NCBI GenBank assembly: GCA_015698045.1
Contig: BLAL01000088.1
Span: 124,001 to 188,000 of the forward strand
Source of the DNA: Rhizophagus clarus
Taxonomy: Eukaryota > Glomeromycota > Glomeromycetes > Glomerales > Glomeraceae
DNA length: 64,000 nt
Direction of reading: 5' to 3'
Positions 25,997 through 37,130 of the stretch are shown here, one piece after another. Under the pieces are notes generated by a model. It searched no databases. It was not told the origin of the DNA and saw nothing but the letters and a program-made list of their open reading frames with translations. Positions within the stretch are counted from its first letter, which is position 1. Each line of letters begins with the position of its first letter. A program made the translations under genes and the position numbers.

Positions 25997-28491
25997 TACT
26001 TCATCGACTTAATTTTTCACGATTTAACCGCTAAACCTAAATTTGTTGTTAATTTAAATATTGAAAAATGGCGACATCCAATTATTGAAACGAAAAGTTT
26101 TTAATATAAACCTATTATTATCAAAAAAAAAAAAAATCCAAAAATTAATCCATTTATGATAATAATATTACTTTGCGAAGAACATTTTTAAAACTGTTAA
26201 TAATAAAAATAATCGATTACTGACGATAAATATGCATCTCGTAAAAATAATACTAGAATTCATATTTTCCGATTAATATTACAATCAGAGGAGCGAGATT
26301 ATTTTTTCCCTCCCATTCTTTTTTACATAAAATATTTATTCTATATGTGATAATTTATGGTATCATATTGATGATATTAATACCTTTGAAAGGTCAAGTT
26401 AATTCTGAAAAATTGTCTAATAGCAAATCTTTTTTAAGTTGGTACAAATGAAGATCAAAAAACTTTGTAACACATATTACTAATGGCTTAGTTGCATACA
26501 TATTCTGAACAAACAGGTTTGATTTGGGACTTTGGCGCACTTTGAGAAAAAAAAAAAAAAGAAAGACCAAAGAATCTTATCAGAAAATCAATTCCGTGAA
26601 AAAAATAAAAGTAGAGTAATATTATTTATAAATTTATTTATTTATTTTTGATTATCATTATTATTTTTTTATATTATAATAGTTGCACATGTATAAATAA
26701 GTATTCTAAACGTTACGGTAACACACGTATAAATTAGTAGTCTAAAAGGTTACGGTTACACACGAAACAATTATTATTAGAGATTTTATTTTTATTTTTA
26801 TCGTTCTCTACCTGATAACTAGCTTTTTTTAATACTTCGTTACAAAATACAAAATTGATTTTATTGATGGATTATAGTAAAAATTCAACAAACGTTTTTC
26901 ATTAATTATCTAAAAATGGATTATATCAAGTTTTAAGGTTTCGTGATATATTAACAATAGTATTGTAGTTTCGTTGTTTGGGACATAAGATATGTAATTT
27001 ACCAGCCAAATTACAGGTTTATTAAATTGTAAATAAAAATGATCGATCATTTAGATAACGCAAAATTTGATATCATTGGGAGTTGTGGCACAGTAATTTT
27101 GTCAAAAATTGATTGGTCAATTAATAACTATGTTCGTGATTCGCTGACAACTTTTTTTTCTGCCCGGTTTATTCAAGCTTTTCATTTATTTCGTTTTGAA
27201 ATTCAAAGAACTTTATGTATCATGTCCTCCAATTTATAGTACATTAGTTTACTGAAATGACGTATACAGCTTAAGGACCAATTGTAGGCCGATTCACGAT
27301 AGACGTAATTGTCGTCCTCGAAGTTTCTTCTTGTTGAGTGATATTAAAAAAATTCAATTAAAAATTTATTAAACGAATAATTCTCTGCTTAAAACTCGAA
27401 AATTATTAATTACCTTCTATTTTTTGAAAATTTTTAAGAAACGCCATTGGATCACTTTTTTTGTCATGGAATAGCGTCGTGTAACACGATTATTATGTAA
27501 ATCATGCAAACTATAAGTGCATTTTACGTTTTATGATACAGGTGCTTGATTTATTTTACTAAAGAGAGCCTAAGGCGGACTTTTGTAGGCTGTGATATCG
27601 AATGAATAAAACTTTCGAAGATTGATCTTCAATATTTAGTAGTGTTTATCGGATTGTTTAAAATTATTTTGTATATTACGAACACAATATAAATCAAAAA
27701 GATAATCATAATTTATTCACTATGTGGCTTCTCATCTTTTATAGGACCACGCAAAAAATTAGCCGGGTAATATAAAAATCATCTTTCATAGGCGTTTTTG
27801 TGATACACGGAAAATTAGTTGATAACGAGTTATGATTTCATTGGCTGATAATACAAGTCACACGGTTATCATTATTTCTAATTTGCCGGCAACGCCAAAA
27901 CTGCAGTAGATTGATGATTATCATATTTAGAACATTTCGTGTTTTGTCAAACATTAAAATAAGTATTTGGAGATCATAGGCTTGATAAATATTGGACACA
28001 GATGTGTGATCAAAAAAAAAAAAATTTCAAACGATTAAACGAATGAAGGATTGAATATTGACATAATTTATGTTAAAATTTATTTTTGCACTCCGTTCGT
28101 TTATAATATAACATAAGGTTTATTTTTATTTTTAAGTATATTATTGGAATTATTGGAAAATGAATTCATGCTGCACCGTCAATTTTGAGGCGGGACCGAA
28201 TAGAAAGAAGATCGTCAAAAATCAGGGAATCAAAAAATCTTTGTAAAAACTTGGGCTTTTCCCCGATCCGAAAAAAGTTTTGTTATTCAAACAGTGCTTG
28301 CGTTTAGTCAGCCACAATAATTTATTTAAAAATTTACGATTATATTCAGGTCGAATAATATTTACATGTAAAAATTTTTTATAAATTTCATATAATATCC
28401 ATCGAAAATATTTAAAAAATAAATTCTTAAACTTTCACACCTGTGGTACAACATTTCGTATTACACAGTCTATTCGTAATAGTTATTTCAC
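25997..28491. other. AT-rich intergenic sequence
   Basis: No gene is supported. A 66-codon frame at 27039-27239 starts with ATG but has no recognisable domain. The rest is low-complexity A/T. Confidence 0.5.
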
Positions 28492-28567
28492 GGGAAACCG
28501 TGGATATCATTAATCATCACGGCTCCGCCGTGATGATAATGATATCGAGGCTGATCCGTGAAATAAC
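28492..28567. repeat. 76-bp palindromic (foldback) element
   Basis: The near-perfect hairpin opens with GTTATTTCACGG and closes with CCGTGAAATAAC; the centre is ATCATCACGGCTCCGCCGTG followed by ATGAT. TA dinucleotides flank both ends, which would fit a TA-targeting MITE. A decayed relative sits in the 3' flank of the intact kinase gene near 3594-3660. Confidence 0.7.
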
Positions 28568-28715
28568 TAATTTATACCACGGAGACTAACGTCCTGTATA
28601 CAATTTTTAACTATTGATACACTTTTTAGCTTATTCTTTTAAATAAACATCATCCATAAAAATATCAAGAAGAAAAATCACGGACGACTATTAGGAAACG
28701 TGGTATAAATGTAAT
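28568..28715 (-). pseudogene. Inverted copy of a kinase gene 3' end
   Basis: On the minus strand this segment matches the last codons and 3' flank of the kinase at 2005-3477: TTTATACCACG, CCTAATAGTCGT, GATATTTTTATGGATGATGT, AAAAGAATAAGCTAAAAAG and ATCAATAGTTAAAA occur in the same order as at 3452-3555. No kinase-domain sequence is seen upstream of it, so it is a truncated duplicate carrying only the tail. Confidence 0.65.
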
Positions 28716-29292
28716 ATAATACACGTGATTTAAGCCGGAATTAGATAAATTTCTAATTCCCGGCCGGAATTATCATTCAAATTTTTGCTCACTTTATTGA
28801 TGATGATTCTGACCTTATATTTTTTTTTGTAATATTCTTTCCTTCTAAATTGTAACCTCCTAAATATTAAACAAAAGTATTTGTTTGGAGTGGCATTACA
28901 TTACTTTCTCAAAACATTACACAGAGAAATTTATATTGTTTTTAACAAAAAAGATAAGGATGCAATTTTTGTTGAAAATATAAAAAAATTTAAAAGATAT
29001 TCTTGAACTGTTAGAAAAGTATTTTCAAATTCTTTTATTATATATAAAAGACAAAAGTTTACAAAGATTAATATTATATTATCATTATTATTACTATACA
29101 GTATTTATTATAAAATTATAACAATCTGAATTTTAATATATATTTATTGTTTATATTTGTAAATTTAATTGAAAAAAAACTCTTTCTGGAAAATCTGTAA
29201 ATCTATAGAAATCTGCAGTAATCAAAAAATTTGAAAAATGCCTAACAACAAACATAACAAAACTCAGCTAAAGTGCAAAGTTCTCTTAAATA

Positions 29293-29646
29293 AGTAGAAG
29301 CAAATGTTAATAAAAGCAACAAAGCTGATTTTTTTGTTGCTTCCTTTTTAGAACTGTTTACTTATCTGATTTTACCTACTCAACCTCAAGTCATTATTAA
29401 ACAAGAACTGGTAGTCAAGAAAGATAGTCATATTTTTGACTTTAAATCTTCTATTAAATCCACCCTAGATGAACAAATTTGTAAAGACATATATAGAGAT
29501 AAGGATAAACCTATTTTCATTCAAACTGTAGGTTTTAATATTATTACAGTCTTGTTATTACACAGGTTAAAATTGAGGTTATCAGGCATATATCGGGTAC
29601 AAGATATGCGTAGGATATGTGTAATATACATATATGATATTTGGTA
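29293..29646 (+). pseudogene. Open frame without start, entering the transposon end
   Basis: A stop-free stretch of about 117 codons without a clear ATG, reading for example LPTQPQVIIKQELVVKKDSH and STLDEQICKDIYRDKDKPIF. Codon content looks protein-like up to about 29560, where the CACTA-like left terminus begins. It may be the remains of a gene or of an older transposon cut by the insertion. No family is recognised. Confidence 0.3.
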
Positions 29647-29830
29647 ATTACACACATATCGGGTACCCAATATGTGTATTATTTATGCTGAAATTTGGTA
29701 GTACATCTTATATGTGTCATGCATATATTACACATATATCGGGTAGTGAAATATCGGTCACATATCATCTATTTAATGTGTAACTGATACATGTTATATA
29801 GATATCATATAGATATCATATAAATATCAG
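29561..29830. repeat. CACTA-like subterminal repeat array, outer left
   Basis: Multiple direct and inverted copies of words such as ATATCGGGTAC, CCCAATATGTG and TACACATATATCGGGTA. CACTA elements use such arrays as binding sites for their accessory protein (established for plant elements; inferred here). Confidence 0.65.
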
Positions 29831-30591
29831 ATTTTGTATTAATACTAGTAAATTTACAATATAATTCAGGCAAAAATTATAAAATGCAATCAATCGTAAT
29901 GTATACTTTTTTCAGATTAAATATTAATTATAATTCAGGTTAAAATAAAATTTAATTATACAAAACTTTATTATATGTTTCAATTAAAATATACAAAAAA
30001 AAAAATCATACTATATATAAAATCAATTATAATTGAATACTACGAATGAATTAAATGTATGTACACTATATAATTGAAGTAGCATGATAATGAAATTACC
30101 TGTTTGCTTATTTTATTATATCTGTTTAATTTGATAAAAGAAACATTAGTGAAAATGTTAGTGTGTTAATAAGAGAAAAGGGAACGTTAATAAAAAAAAG
30201 TTAGTAGTAGAAATATCAGTGAAGAAAAAAAAATAACAGAATATAAAATATTAGTAGGATAACATTAACAAGTAGCGTTAACAGAAATGTTTAGAAGAAA
30301 CGTTAGTAGGAATTTCAGTAGGAGAAAAGAAATGATAGAAAAATACATTAGTGAAAATGTTAATAGAAGAAAAGAAAGAAACGGTGAAAAAATGTTAGTA
30401 GAAGGAGAATATTAATAAAAATGTATGTTAGTAGGAGAATAATATTCAGTGAGAGGAAAAAAAATGATAGAATATGTTAGTAGAAGTGTTAGTAAAAAAA
30501 AAGAAATGTTAAAAGAAAAAATGTTAGTAGTCTTGTTAATAAAAAATGTTCACAATTTGAAAAGAAGAAACGTAACGTCAGTAAAATATAC

Positions 30592-30988
30592 CTTTGTTTA
30601 TTTCTGATAAAAAGATATATGTTAATAATAAATATTTCATAGGAAACAGAATCGTCGCAAATATCTTTAAAATCCAATTTGTACAAAGAACCTGATAAAT
30701 GAAACGTTAAAAACGTTTTTTTAAAGTTAAACAAATAAAAAAAACAACATACCTTTAAAGTCCAGTATGCACAAGAAATCTGAAAATCTTAGAAAAAAAG
30801 AATAATAATAAATGAAATGTTAAAAATGTTTCTTTAAATAAATAAAAATCCTCTCCTCTTTTCAACTTACCTTTAAAGTCCGGTATGTACAAGAATCCAG
30901 AAACCCTAGAAAAAAAAAAATAAGAAATAAATCAAACATATTTCTTTGAAGTCAAGCAATTAAAAAAAATGTACTCACTAGCAGAAAC
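30592..30988 (-). other. Micro-exon array 1
   Basis: On the minus strand candidate exons are 30979-30988 (10 nt, weakest), 30871-30905 (35 nt), 30753-30787 (35 nt) and 30592-30691 (100 nt). Each has a T-rich tract plus AG before it and GTGAGT, GTAAGT, GTATGT or GTATAT after it. Introns are 73, 83 and 61 nt. The 35-nt exons are homologous to each other and, in one frame, read SGFLYIPDFK and SDFLCILDFK; the 100-nt exon begins SLYKLDFKDICDD. The array runs toward the outer left end of the transposon. No start codon or complete transcript could be defined, so it is annotated as a structure rather than a gene. Confidence 0.5.
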
Positions 30989-31991
30989 CTAAAAAAAAAC
31001 AAACAAAAAAGAGATTATCAGGTAGCATGAAATTTTAATGACACAGATCAAATAATACGTGTGGCCAAACAGACTTCGTCACGTGATCCAATATATCATT
31101 AGGGTTCATAAATAGTTCTTCGCTTGGCCTTCGCTCTGGACAATCAGTAAAGATCATAGTAAGTAAAGATCATAGTAAGTAAAGAATTTGTTTTATCAGT
31201 TATACCAAAAAAAATAAATAAATCATGTGATCATGTGATTACTTGATAATAATTATTAATTTTGATTGGCCAACGTTAATGTGTGATCTAAACGCTTAAA
31301 AATAAAGCTTTAGAAATATCAGACAAAAATTAATACTGCTGACTGAAAAATCGCCTTTCTGAAAAATATCGGTATAGACTATACTAGTATAGCCGTTATC
31401 AACAGGAATACTTATTTTTCACAATTACAGTAGTACTCTGAAATGCATTAAATTTTTGACAATCATATCTTGAATAGAAAGTGGTATTATTGTTGTACAT
31501 CATCACGTACCAGATGGACATTTTTTTACATTACCTGAATTGATTATTTATGTAAAGTTTCACAGTTCAGATTTCTGTTATATTTGCATATGAATAGACT
31601 TTTTGAGTTTTATTATCGTTGACAAAGAAATTAGTTATATTAAATGTTTTTTGGGAAAATTGAGTGGAAAAAATTATTTATAATTAATCAATTTTAATAC
31701 ATAATGCTTGATCATTTGTCTTATTTAATAAATTAATCAATCAATTTTCATATGTGACACTTGATTGTGAAAGAAATTATTTAATAATTAATCAATTTTA
31801 ATAATTAATCAATCAATCAATTTTAATACGTGGCACTTGATCGTTATAATTAATTCAATTTGCACTTACTAATTAATTTTTTACTTATATAATGTTCAAT
31901 TTTTTTTTCAATTTATTTTTTCATTTTTTTTTAACAAATTTTATTGCACTTCCAATTTTTTTTTTGACAAATTTATTACATTTATTACACG

Positions 31992-33053
31992 ATGGATATC
32001 ATCAAAATTACGGAAGCAGCAGAGATAGATGATGCAAAAGTTGAGAAAAAAGAAGCTGAGAAAAATGATTCAAAAGTTGAGAAAGAAGTCTTAGAAACTA
32101 AGAAAGACAATGCAGAAGTTGAAAAAGATGATGATGCGAAAGCTAATCGAGAAGTTAAAATACAATTTAATCAAGCTGATAATCAAGAAACCAGTCAGAT
32201 GATTTTCAACTTTGCTATTAAGACGCACGAACAAATGAAACAACTAGGAATCGTATCTCTTAACATAATTCAAAGCCTACATGAAATTATATTAAAAACA
32301 GAACATCAAATATATAATATTTTACCTTCAAACAAAATAATTGCAGAAAATACGACAAATATATTGACACAAAATATATTGTTAAAAAAGCCACATGACC
32401 TTAGCAAATCTTCAATTAAAATGGCACTTCAATTCCACCAACTTTTATTAAATTTGGACAAACTTCCTGTCCCAGTACTAATGATGAATCCGTCCAAATT
32501 TGATAAGCCCGATAATTACATTCAAGTATTATTCAGAAAATTAGAAAAAGGCGTGGAACTTGACAATGATGATTTTTTATACTTACCAAATCAATTAGAT
32601 GATGATAAGAGTGAAGATGGTGATAAGAATGAAGATCAACCAGACGATGATAAAAGTGAAGTTGTCATTTCTGAAATTAATTTATTAAGAAACGAAAATG
32701 ATTTGTATTTTAATTTTAATAAGGAAAAAGCAATTAAAATATTATCTCGCCAAATTGGTAAGATATATGATAAAATAAAGGAAGAATATATTGAAGTAGA
32801 AATTAAAAGACGACGAAAATTTAGATTTTACGTAAATATTTTAAATATTCAAAGAAAAATTGAAAATTATTGTTGCTTATATAGAACTAGGAACAAAGGA
32901 GAGACAATTAAATCTCAATCGGTGAATAAAATTATACAATATAACTCAAATATTACTCACAATAATCTTAAAAATATCCTTAAGACAGCGAGAAGAATTG
33001 AAAGCATAATTAAAGTTGCTAATGATAATTGGGCATCATTGATGCATTTCTGA
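31992..33053 (+). CDS. Charged protein of unknown function inside the transposon (353 aa)
   Basis: A single uninterrupted frame. The first 60 residues are almost entirely acidic and lysine-rich with repeats of the type AKVEKKEAEK / SKVEKEVLE, suggesting a coiled or disordered region. A second acidic patch (DDDKSEDGDKNEDQPDDDKSE) lies about two-thirds along, and the C-terminus is basic (IKRRRKFRFYV, later LKTARRIESIIK). There is no signal peptide or membrane segment. It lies between the left terminus and the Tnp2 relic and on the opposite strand from the transposase. That position suggests either the accessory (TnpA-like) DNA-binding protein or a captured host gene; the sequence does not decide. 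The C-terminal ARRI segment recalls a family common in Rhizophagus (recollection only). Confidence 0.6.
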   Translation: MDIIKITEAAEIDDAKVEKKEAEKNDSKVEKEVLETKKDNAEVEKDDDAKANREVKIQFNQADNQETSQMIFNFAIKTHEQMKQLGIVSLNIIQSLHEIILKTEHQIYNILPSNKIIAENTTNILTQNILLKKPHDLSKSSIKMALQFHQLLLNLDKLPVPVLMMNPSKFDKPDNYIQVLFRKLEKGVELDNDDFLYLPNQLDDDKSEDGDKNEDQPDDDKSEVVISEINLLRNENDLYFNFNKEKAIKILSRQIGKIYDKIKEEYIEVEIKRRRKFRFYVNILNIQRKIENYCCLYRTRNKGETIKSQSVNKIIQYNSNITHNNLKNILKTARRIESIIKVANDNWASLMHF

Positions 33054-33537
33054 ATGTTGATATTAATTTTTTTAAATCGACCAGCATTAATGTTAATAAT
33101 TATGAATAATAGTTAAATCTCGTTGAAACAGGAAAAACAATTTTGGAAGAGGAAGGGAAAATGATTTATTTAATAAAGAAGAAACGAGAAAATCAATCAA
33201 GAAAAGATGAATTAAAAAATATATATCATCAAGCGAACATTACTGATAGTTCAGATATATTATCTAACATTAATTAGAAAGACGAATAAGGTGAATATTA
33301 TGAATAGAACTTTTATTTGTATTATTAATTCATTTAGTTAATCAACAAAATCCCAAAATGATCAAAGTGATCAATAAATTTATCAAATATATATTAATTA
33401 TACAAGTATAATTTTACATAAATAATATTCTTCTTTATTATTATCAAATTAAAATTTATCAATTAATAAAATATTTTTATTAAATAAAATTTTGTTATGA
33501 TATTAATTAATAAAATGTGATAAATATAAAGAAACGC

Positions 33538-33740
33538 TTGTATTACAGTAAATTTGATGATTTCTCAAACTTTTCTTAAAATCATCAAATTTACTGTAAT
33601 ACAATAAAAATAACGTGATCGTAATTTTGATTTTTAAGAAAAGTTCATTCGAACGTTTCTTAAAATCATCAAATTTACTGTAATACAATAAAGATAACAT
33701 GATCATAATCTTGATTTTTAATTTTTCTTGATCTGCAACA
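33538..33740. repeat. Palindromic repeats within the transposon
   Basis: TATTACAGTAAATTTGATGA and its reverse complement occur as an inverted pair at 33541-33601, with a further inverted copy at about 33664-33688. Between them lies a palindrome related to AAGAAAAGTTC...GAACGTTTCTT, the same core that is tandemly repeated at 37529-37800. The two 60-80 codon frames here arise from the repeat and are not counted as genes. Confidence 0.65.
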
Positions 33741-33904
33741 TATATCAAATGATTAAACCTAAAAAAATTTTTTAGAAATATTTTTTCTTTAACCTTTTTG
33801 CATCATTACGTAATTTAATTTTTTTAAAAAGCATTTAACTCCAGCTTTTTTGTATTATTACATAATTTAATTTATATGATATGCACAGGCCGCATTTTTT
33901 TATT

Positions 33905-35890
33905 TATAAATTAAATTTTCTATTTAAAAGTATTATTGATAGGTAATTATATTTTCCTATTGTAATATATTTAAATTTTGTGGCTCTACATAATATTTTA
34001 TGAACTGCTAGCAATGAGTCACAGCCCTCCTCATAGTATTCAGTTTTCCATAGTTCTGTATTTAATATTTCTGGTTCTATAAAGCTATGTTTAAACCAAA
34101 TACCAGAGGTGGGTGTACATTTATATCATTTAATATATGCTAGAAGATGTGTTTTTGATTCCTCTGGAAATCTAAGTATGTGTTCAAAGTAATATTGAAC
34201 ATCACCCAGATATACATCAATTGATTCATCACTAACCGCTTTCCATTTTGCAAATATGGTCGCATTTTTTTCTTGTTGACTTGATATCACAGATCCAAAA
34301 ATTTCTGTGCCAATTTGCAATCTTGTGTGCTGATTAATTACCAGGTCCATAAATCCTAATATTTCACTTTGTTCTTTTTCATATAATATAGAATACCATT
34401 CACATAGAAATCTGCACAATTCTAAAGGTATAATAACTTTGAAATATGAAGGTTTGAGCATTTGACCTGGTAATTTCTCAGTACCATATATTTTGGAAAA
34501 TGTAGATGTATTGTGCCTCATAGATAGAAAATGTTGCAACTCTTCCTTTTTTACTGTAAGTGCCAAACTACCTACAGCTTTTCTTGGCATAAAAAGGCAA
34601 AGAGATTCATTGAGAAGACCAGATGACTATCTGCACGTTAAGTGGTAATCTACTAGAGTATTTTTTAGGACGATTTTCATAAATTCAGGTTCTATTTGTC
34701 GATTGCTGTTAGGATATGATCCTAAATAATAGGAAATATACTTATTAATTGAAAGAAAATTACAAGATATCGAAGTAAAGTAAAAATTTTACCTATATAT
34801 CCATTAAGTCTCTCAAATAGAAAAAGCCAATAACTATATATAGGGCCGTAATCATGACAGCAATCAGGAATATGGAGTGCAAGATGTATGTTACTTGTTA
34901 TGAATTCCGGCCCATATGTGTTTTCTATAACGCAAGTCATATCTTTTAACCTCTCTTGTGCTTCTTTTAAATCATTTTCAGTAATGAATCTTGCTACCAA
35001 AAGATTATATGCCTGAACAAAATGTCCTAAAATCTTTCTATCATCATTATCTAATATATCCTATAGAATATTTGTCGAATGGATCATGATGAAAGTCTTT
35101 CATTGATCAGCAGTTAAATTAGAAAAACCATCATTTCCGATCATAGTAATTTTTGGAGGAATGCGGCCAATGTCAAAAGGTAATTCAACATGATCCATTC
35201 TTTATTATGCCACCCGAAGTTGTTCCATACTTAATTTTTTCTGGTTTACAAAAATTGATTTGATTATTCATTTTACTATACCAAAAAAAGACAATGCATT
35301 AGATCTACTACTGCAAAACGTATAGGATCCATATATGGAAGACGAAGTAATTCAGACCAGCGTACACCATGGTCTTTGAAATAATCATCTCTTGACTTCT
35401 TTGAGTTGTATTGCAACCATTCATGTGCATATCTTCTATGTGATTTGGCGGTACTTATTTCATAGGTATGTTTTCCCCATAATGAGTTTTTTTATACTCT
35501 TGACTGTAAATACTACGTTTCTCACATTTATGGCATTTTATTACTGCAGACCCATGTCCAAATAACTTTCATGTAGCCAGTATGTCTGATGATCCAATAA
35601 TTAATGCAACTTTTATGTCTAATCCATCAGGATATTGATAGGTTTTTGGAACCTTCTAACCCTTCCAAAGTTCTAAAAGTTTGTCTATAATAGGGGTCAA
35701 ATAATGATTTATACGATCCAATCCCACCTTTTTTGGACCTGGCAAAAAACCCAAATATATAATATTTTCAGGCTTATTTCTTTCGGACCTTGATAAATTA
35801 CAAATAGATGCATATATAACACTAGTACTATGTTAAGTATAGGTAAATGGCTGAAACTAATCAAGGTTAAAAAGAAGACCTAGATTGGTT
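33905..35890 (-). pseudogene. Decayed Tnp2-type (CACTA) transposase
   Basis: Reading the minus strand from 35890 downward, the blocks are GLLFNLD-stop-FQPF, PENIIYLGFLPGPKKVGLD, INHYLTPIIDKLLELWKG, KVALIIGSSDILAT, FGHGSAVIKCHKCE, then (35000-34800) FITENDLKEAQERLKD and IHLALHIPDCCHDYGPIYSY, then a probable intron near 34793-34730, and finally 34590-34126 with STFSKIYGTEKLPGQ, VQYYFEHILRFPEE and further coding scraps to about 33905. The order matches the Tnp2/DUF4218 transposases of CACTA elements as I recall them. At least four in-frame stops and some shifts are present. The N-terminal part is absent because the frame ends exactly at the second transposon terminus at 35891. Confidence 0.8.
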
Positions 35891-36125
35891 CACTGGTCAA
35901 AATCAATTCTATCGGGTACATATCGAGAACTTATATATCAGCGACTAATCAGATAAATATCAGGTATTTTTACATATCAGGTACCCGATTTATTACACTT
36001 TAAAATATGTCTAATTACCAAGACCCGATATCTAAACTATTGGTCACCGATATGTTATTTAACATATATCAGGCACAGTTCTATCTTACACATATCGGGT
36101 ACCCGATATGTGATACAAATTTTAA
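35891..36125. repeat. Inner left terminus and subterminal array
   Basis: Begins CACTGGTCAAAATCAATTCT, the inverted match of 39846-39865. It is followed by copies of ATCGGGTACATATC, CATATCAGGTACCCGAT and ACATATCGGGTACCCGATAT. Confidence 0.75.
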
Positions 36126-36384
36126 TACGTTAGATTTCATATTATATAATGTATTAAGAAATTTTTAGAGTTTACTTTCTTTATAGATTTTTTTTTTTAG
36201 AAATTTTTAATTCATTTAATGTAGTTAAAAAATTTTTATTGTCTTATTTGTTGAATGCATTATCAAGTTTATAAATTTTTTGTAAAGTATTTAAAAGTAT
36301 AATTATTATTGTTAATATTTTTATTTTATTACGTATTTTATTACAATAAATTAATAAAAAAGTTACAGTCATTTATAATACAAT

Positions 36385-36414
36385 TTTAAGAAAAGTTTGC
36401 TCAAACTTTTCTTA
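36385..36414. repeat. Single copy of the AAGAAAAGTT palindrome
   Basis: TTAAGAAAAGTTTGCTCAAA followed by CTTTTCTTAA, the same palindrome that is tandemly repeated at 37529-37800. Confidence 0.7.
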
Positions 36415-36458
36415 ATCGTGATCATGTTAGGATCGAGAGGAATAAGGAAAACTGCAAC

Positions 36459-36890
36459 CTAAAATAAAGAAAGAAATGTTAAAACTGTTTCTTTAATATT
36501 CAATAAATATCCCTCCCTCCCTCCTTACATTTCAAGTCTGGTTTGTCCAAGAAGTCCGGCAATCTGAAAAAAATAAAGAAAGAAATATTAGTAACGTTTC
36601 TTTAATATTAAAAAAAAATCCCCACCTTTCTAACTTACATTTCCAAGTTCAGTTCATCCAAGAAGGCCGGCAACCTAAAAAAAATAAAGAAAGAAACGTT
36701 AGTAATATTTCTTTAATATTAAAAAGAAAATTCTCCACCCTTTTTAACTTACATTCCCAAGTCCAGTTCGTCCAAGAAGTCTGGCAACCTAAAAAAAACA
36801 AAGAAAGAAATGTTAGTAATGTTTCTTTAATATTAAAAAAAATTCTCCCACCCCTTCCAACTTACATTCTAAGTCTGGGAGTTCGGCAAT
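36459..36890 (-). other. Micro-exon array 2
   Basis: On the minus strand, exons 36866-36890 (25 nt), 36753-36788 (36 nt), 36639-36674 (36 nt) and 36529-36563 (35 nt) alternate with introns of 77, 78 and 75 nt, followed by a possible exon ending at 36458. Every exon is preceded by a T-rich tract ending TTTAG (CAG in one) and followed by GTAAGT or GTAAGG. The introns repeat nearly the same sequence, including GTTACTAACATTTC or GTTACTAATATTTC, a canonical TACTAAC-type branch site. In one frame the 36-nt exons read LPDFLDELDLG and LPAFLDELNLE. The 25- and 35-nt copies break the three-base rhythm. The array runs toward the terminus at 35891. Confidence 0.6.
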
Positions 36891-37130
36891 CTAAAAAAAA
36901 AATAAAAAAAAATTACGGTTTAGAAAACTGTAAAAATAGATTGATTATGATAATCAATGATCGTCAAATTAAATTACAATTTTTTTTTTAACCTTTTAAC
37001 CTTCGTTTTTCCCTTTCCTTTCGTCTTTCTTCTCCTCTCGCCCTTTTTGCTACTTCCTTTCGTTCCCTTCCTGGCTTCTTCCTTCTTTCATCTCCTTTTT
37101 CCTCCCTTCTTTTTTTATGCGACCTTTCAG

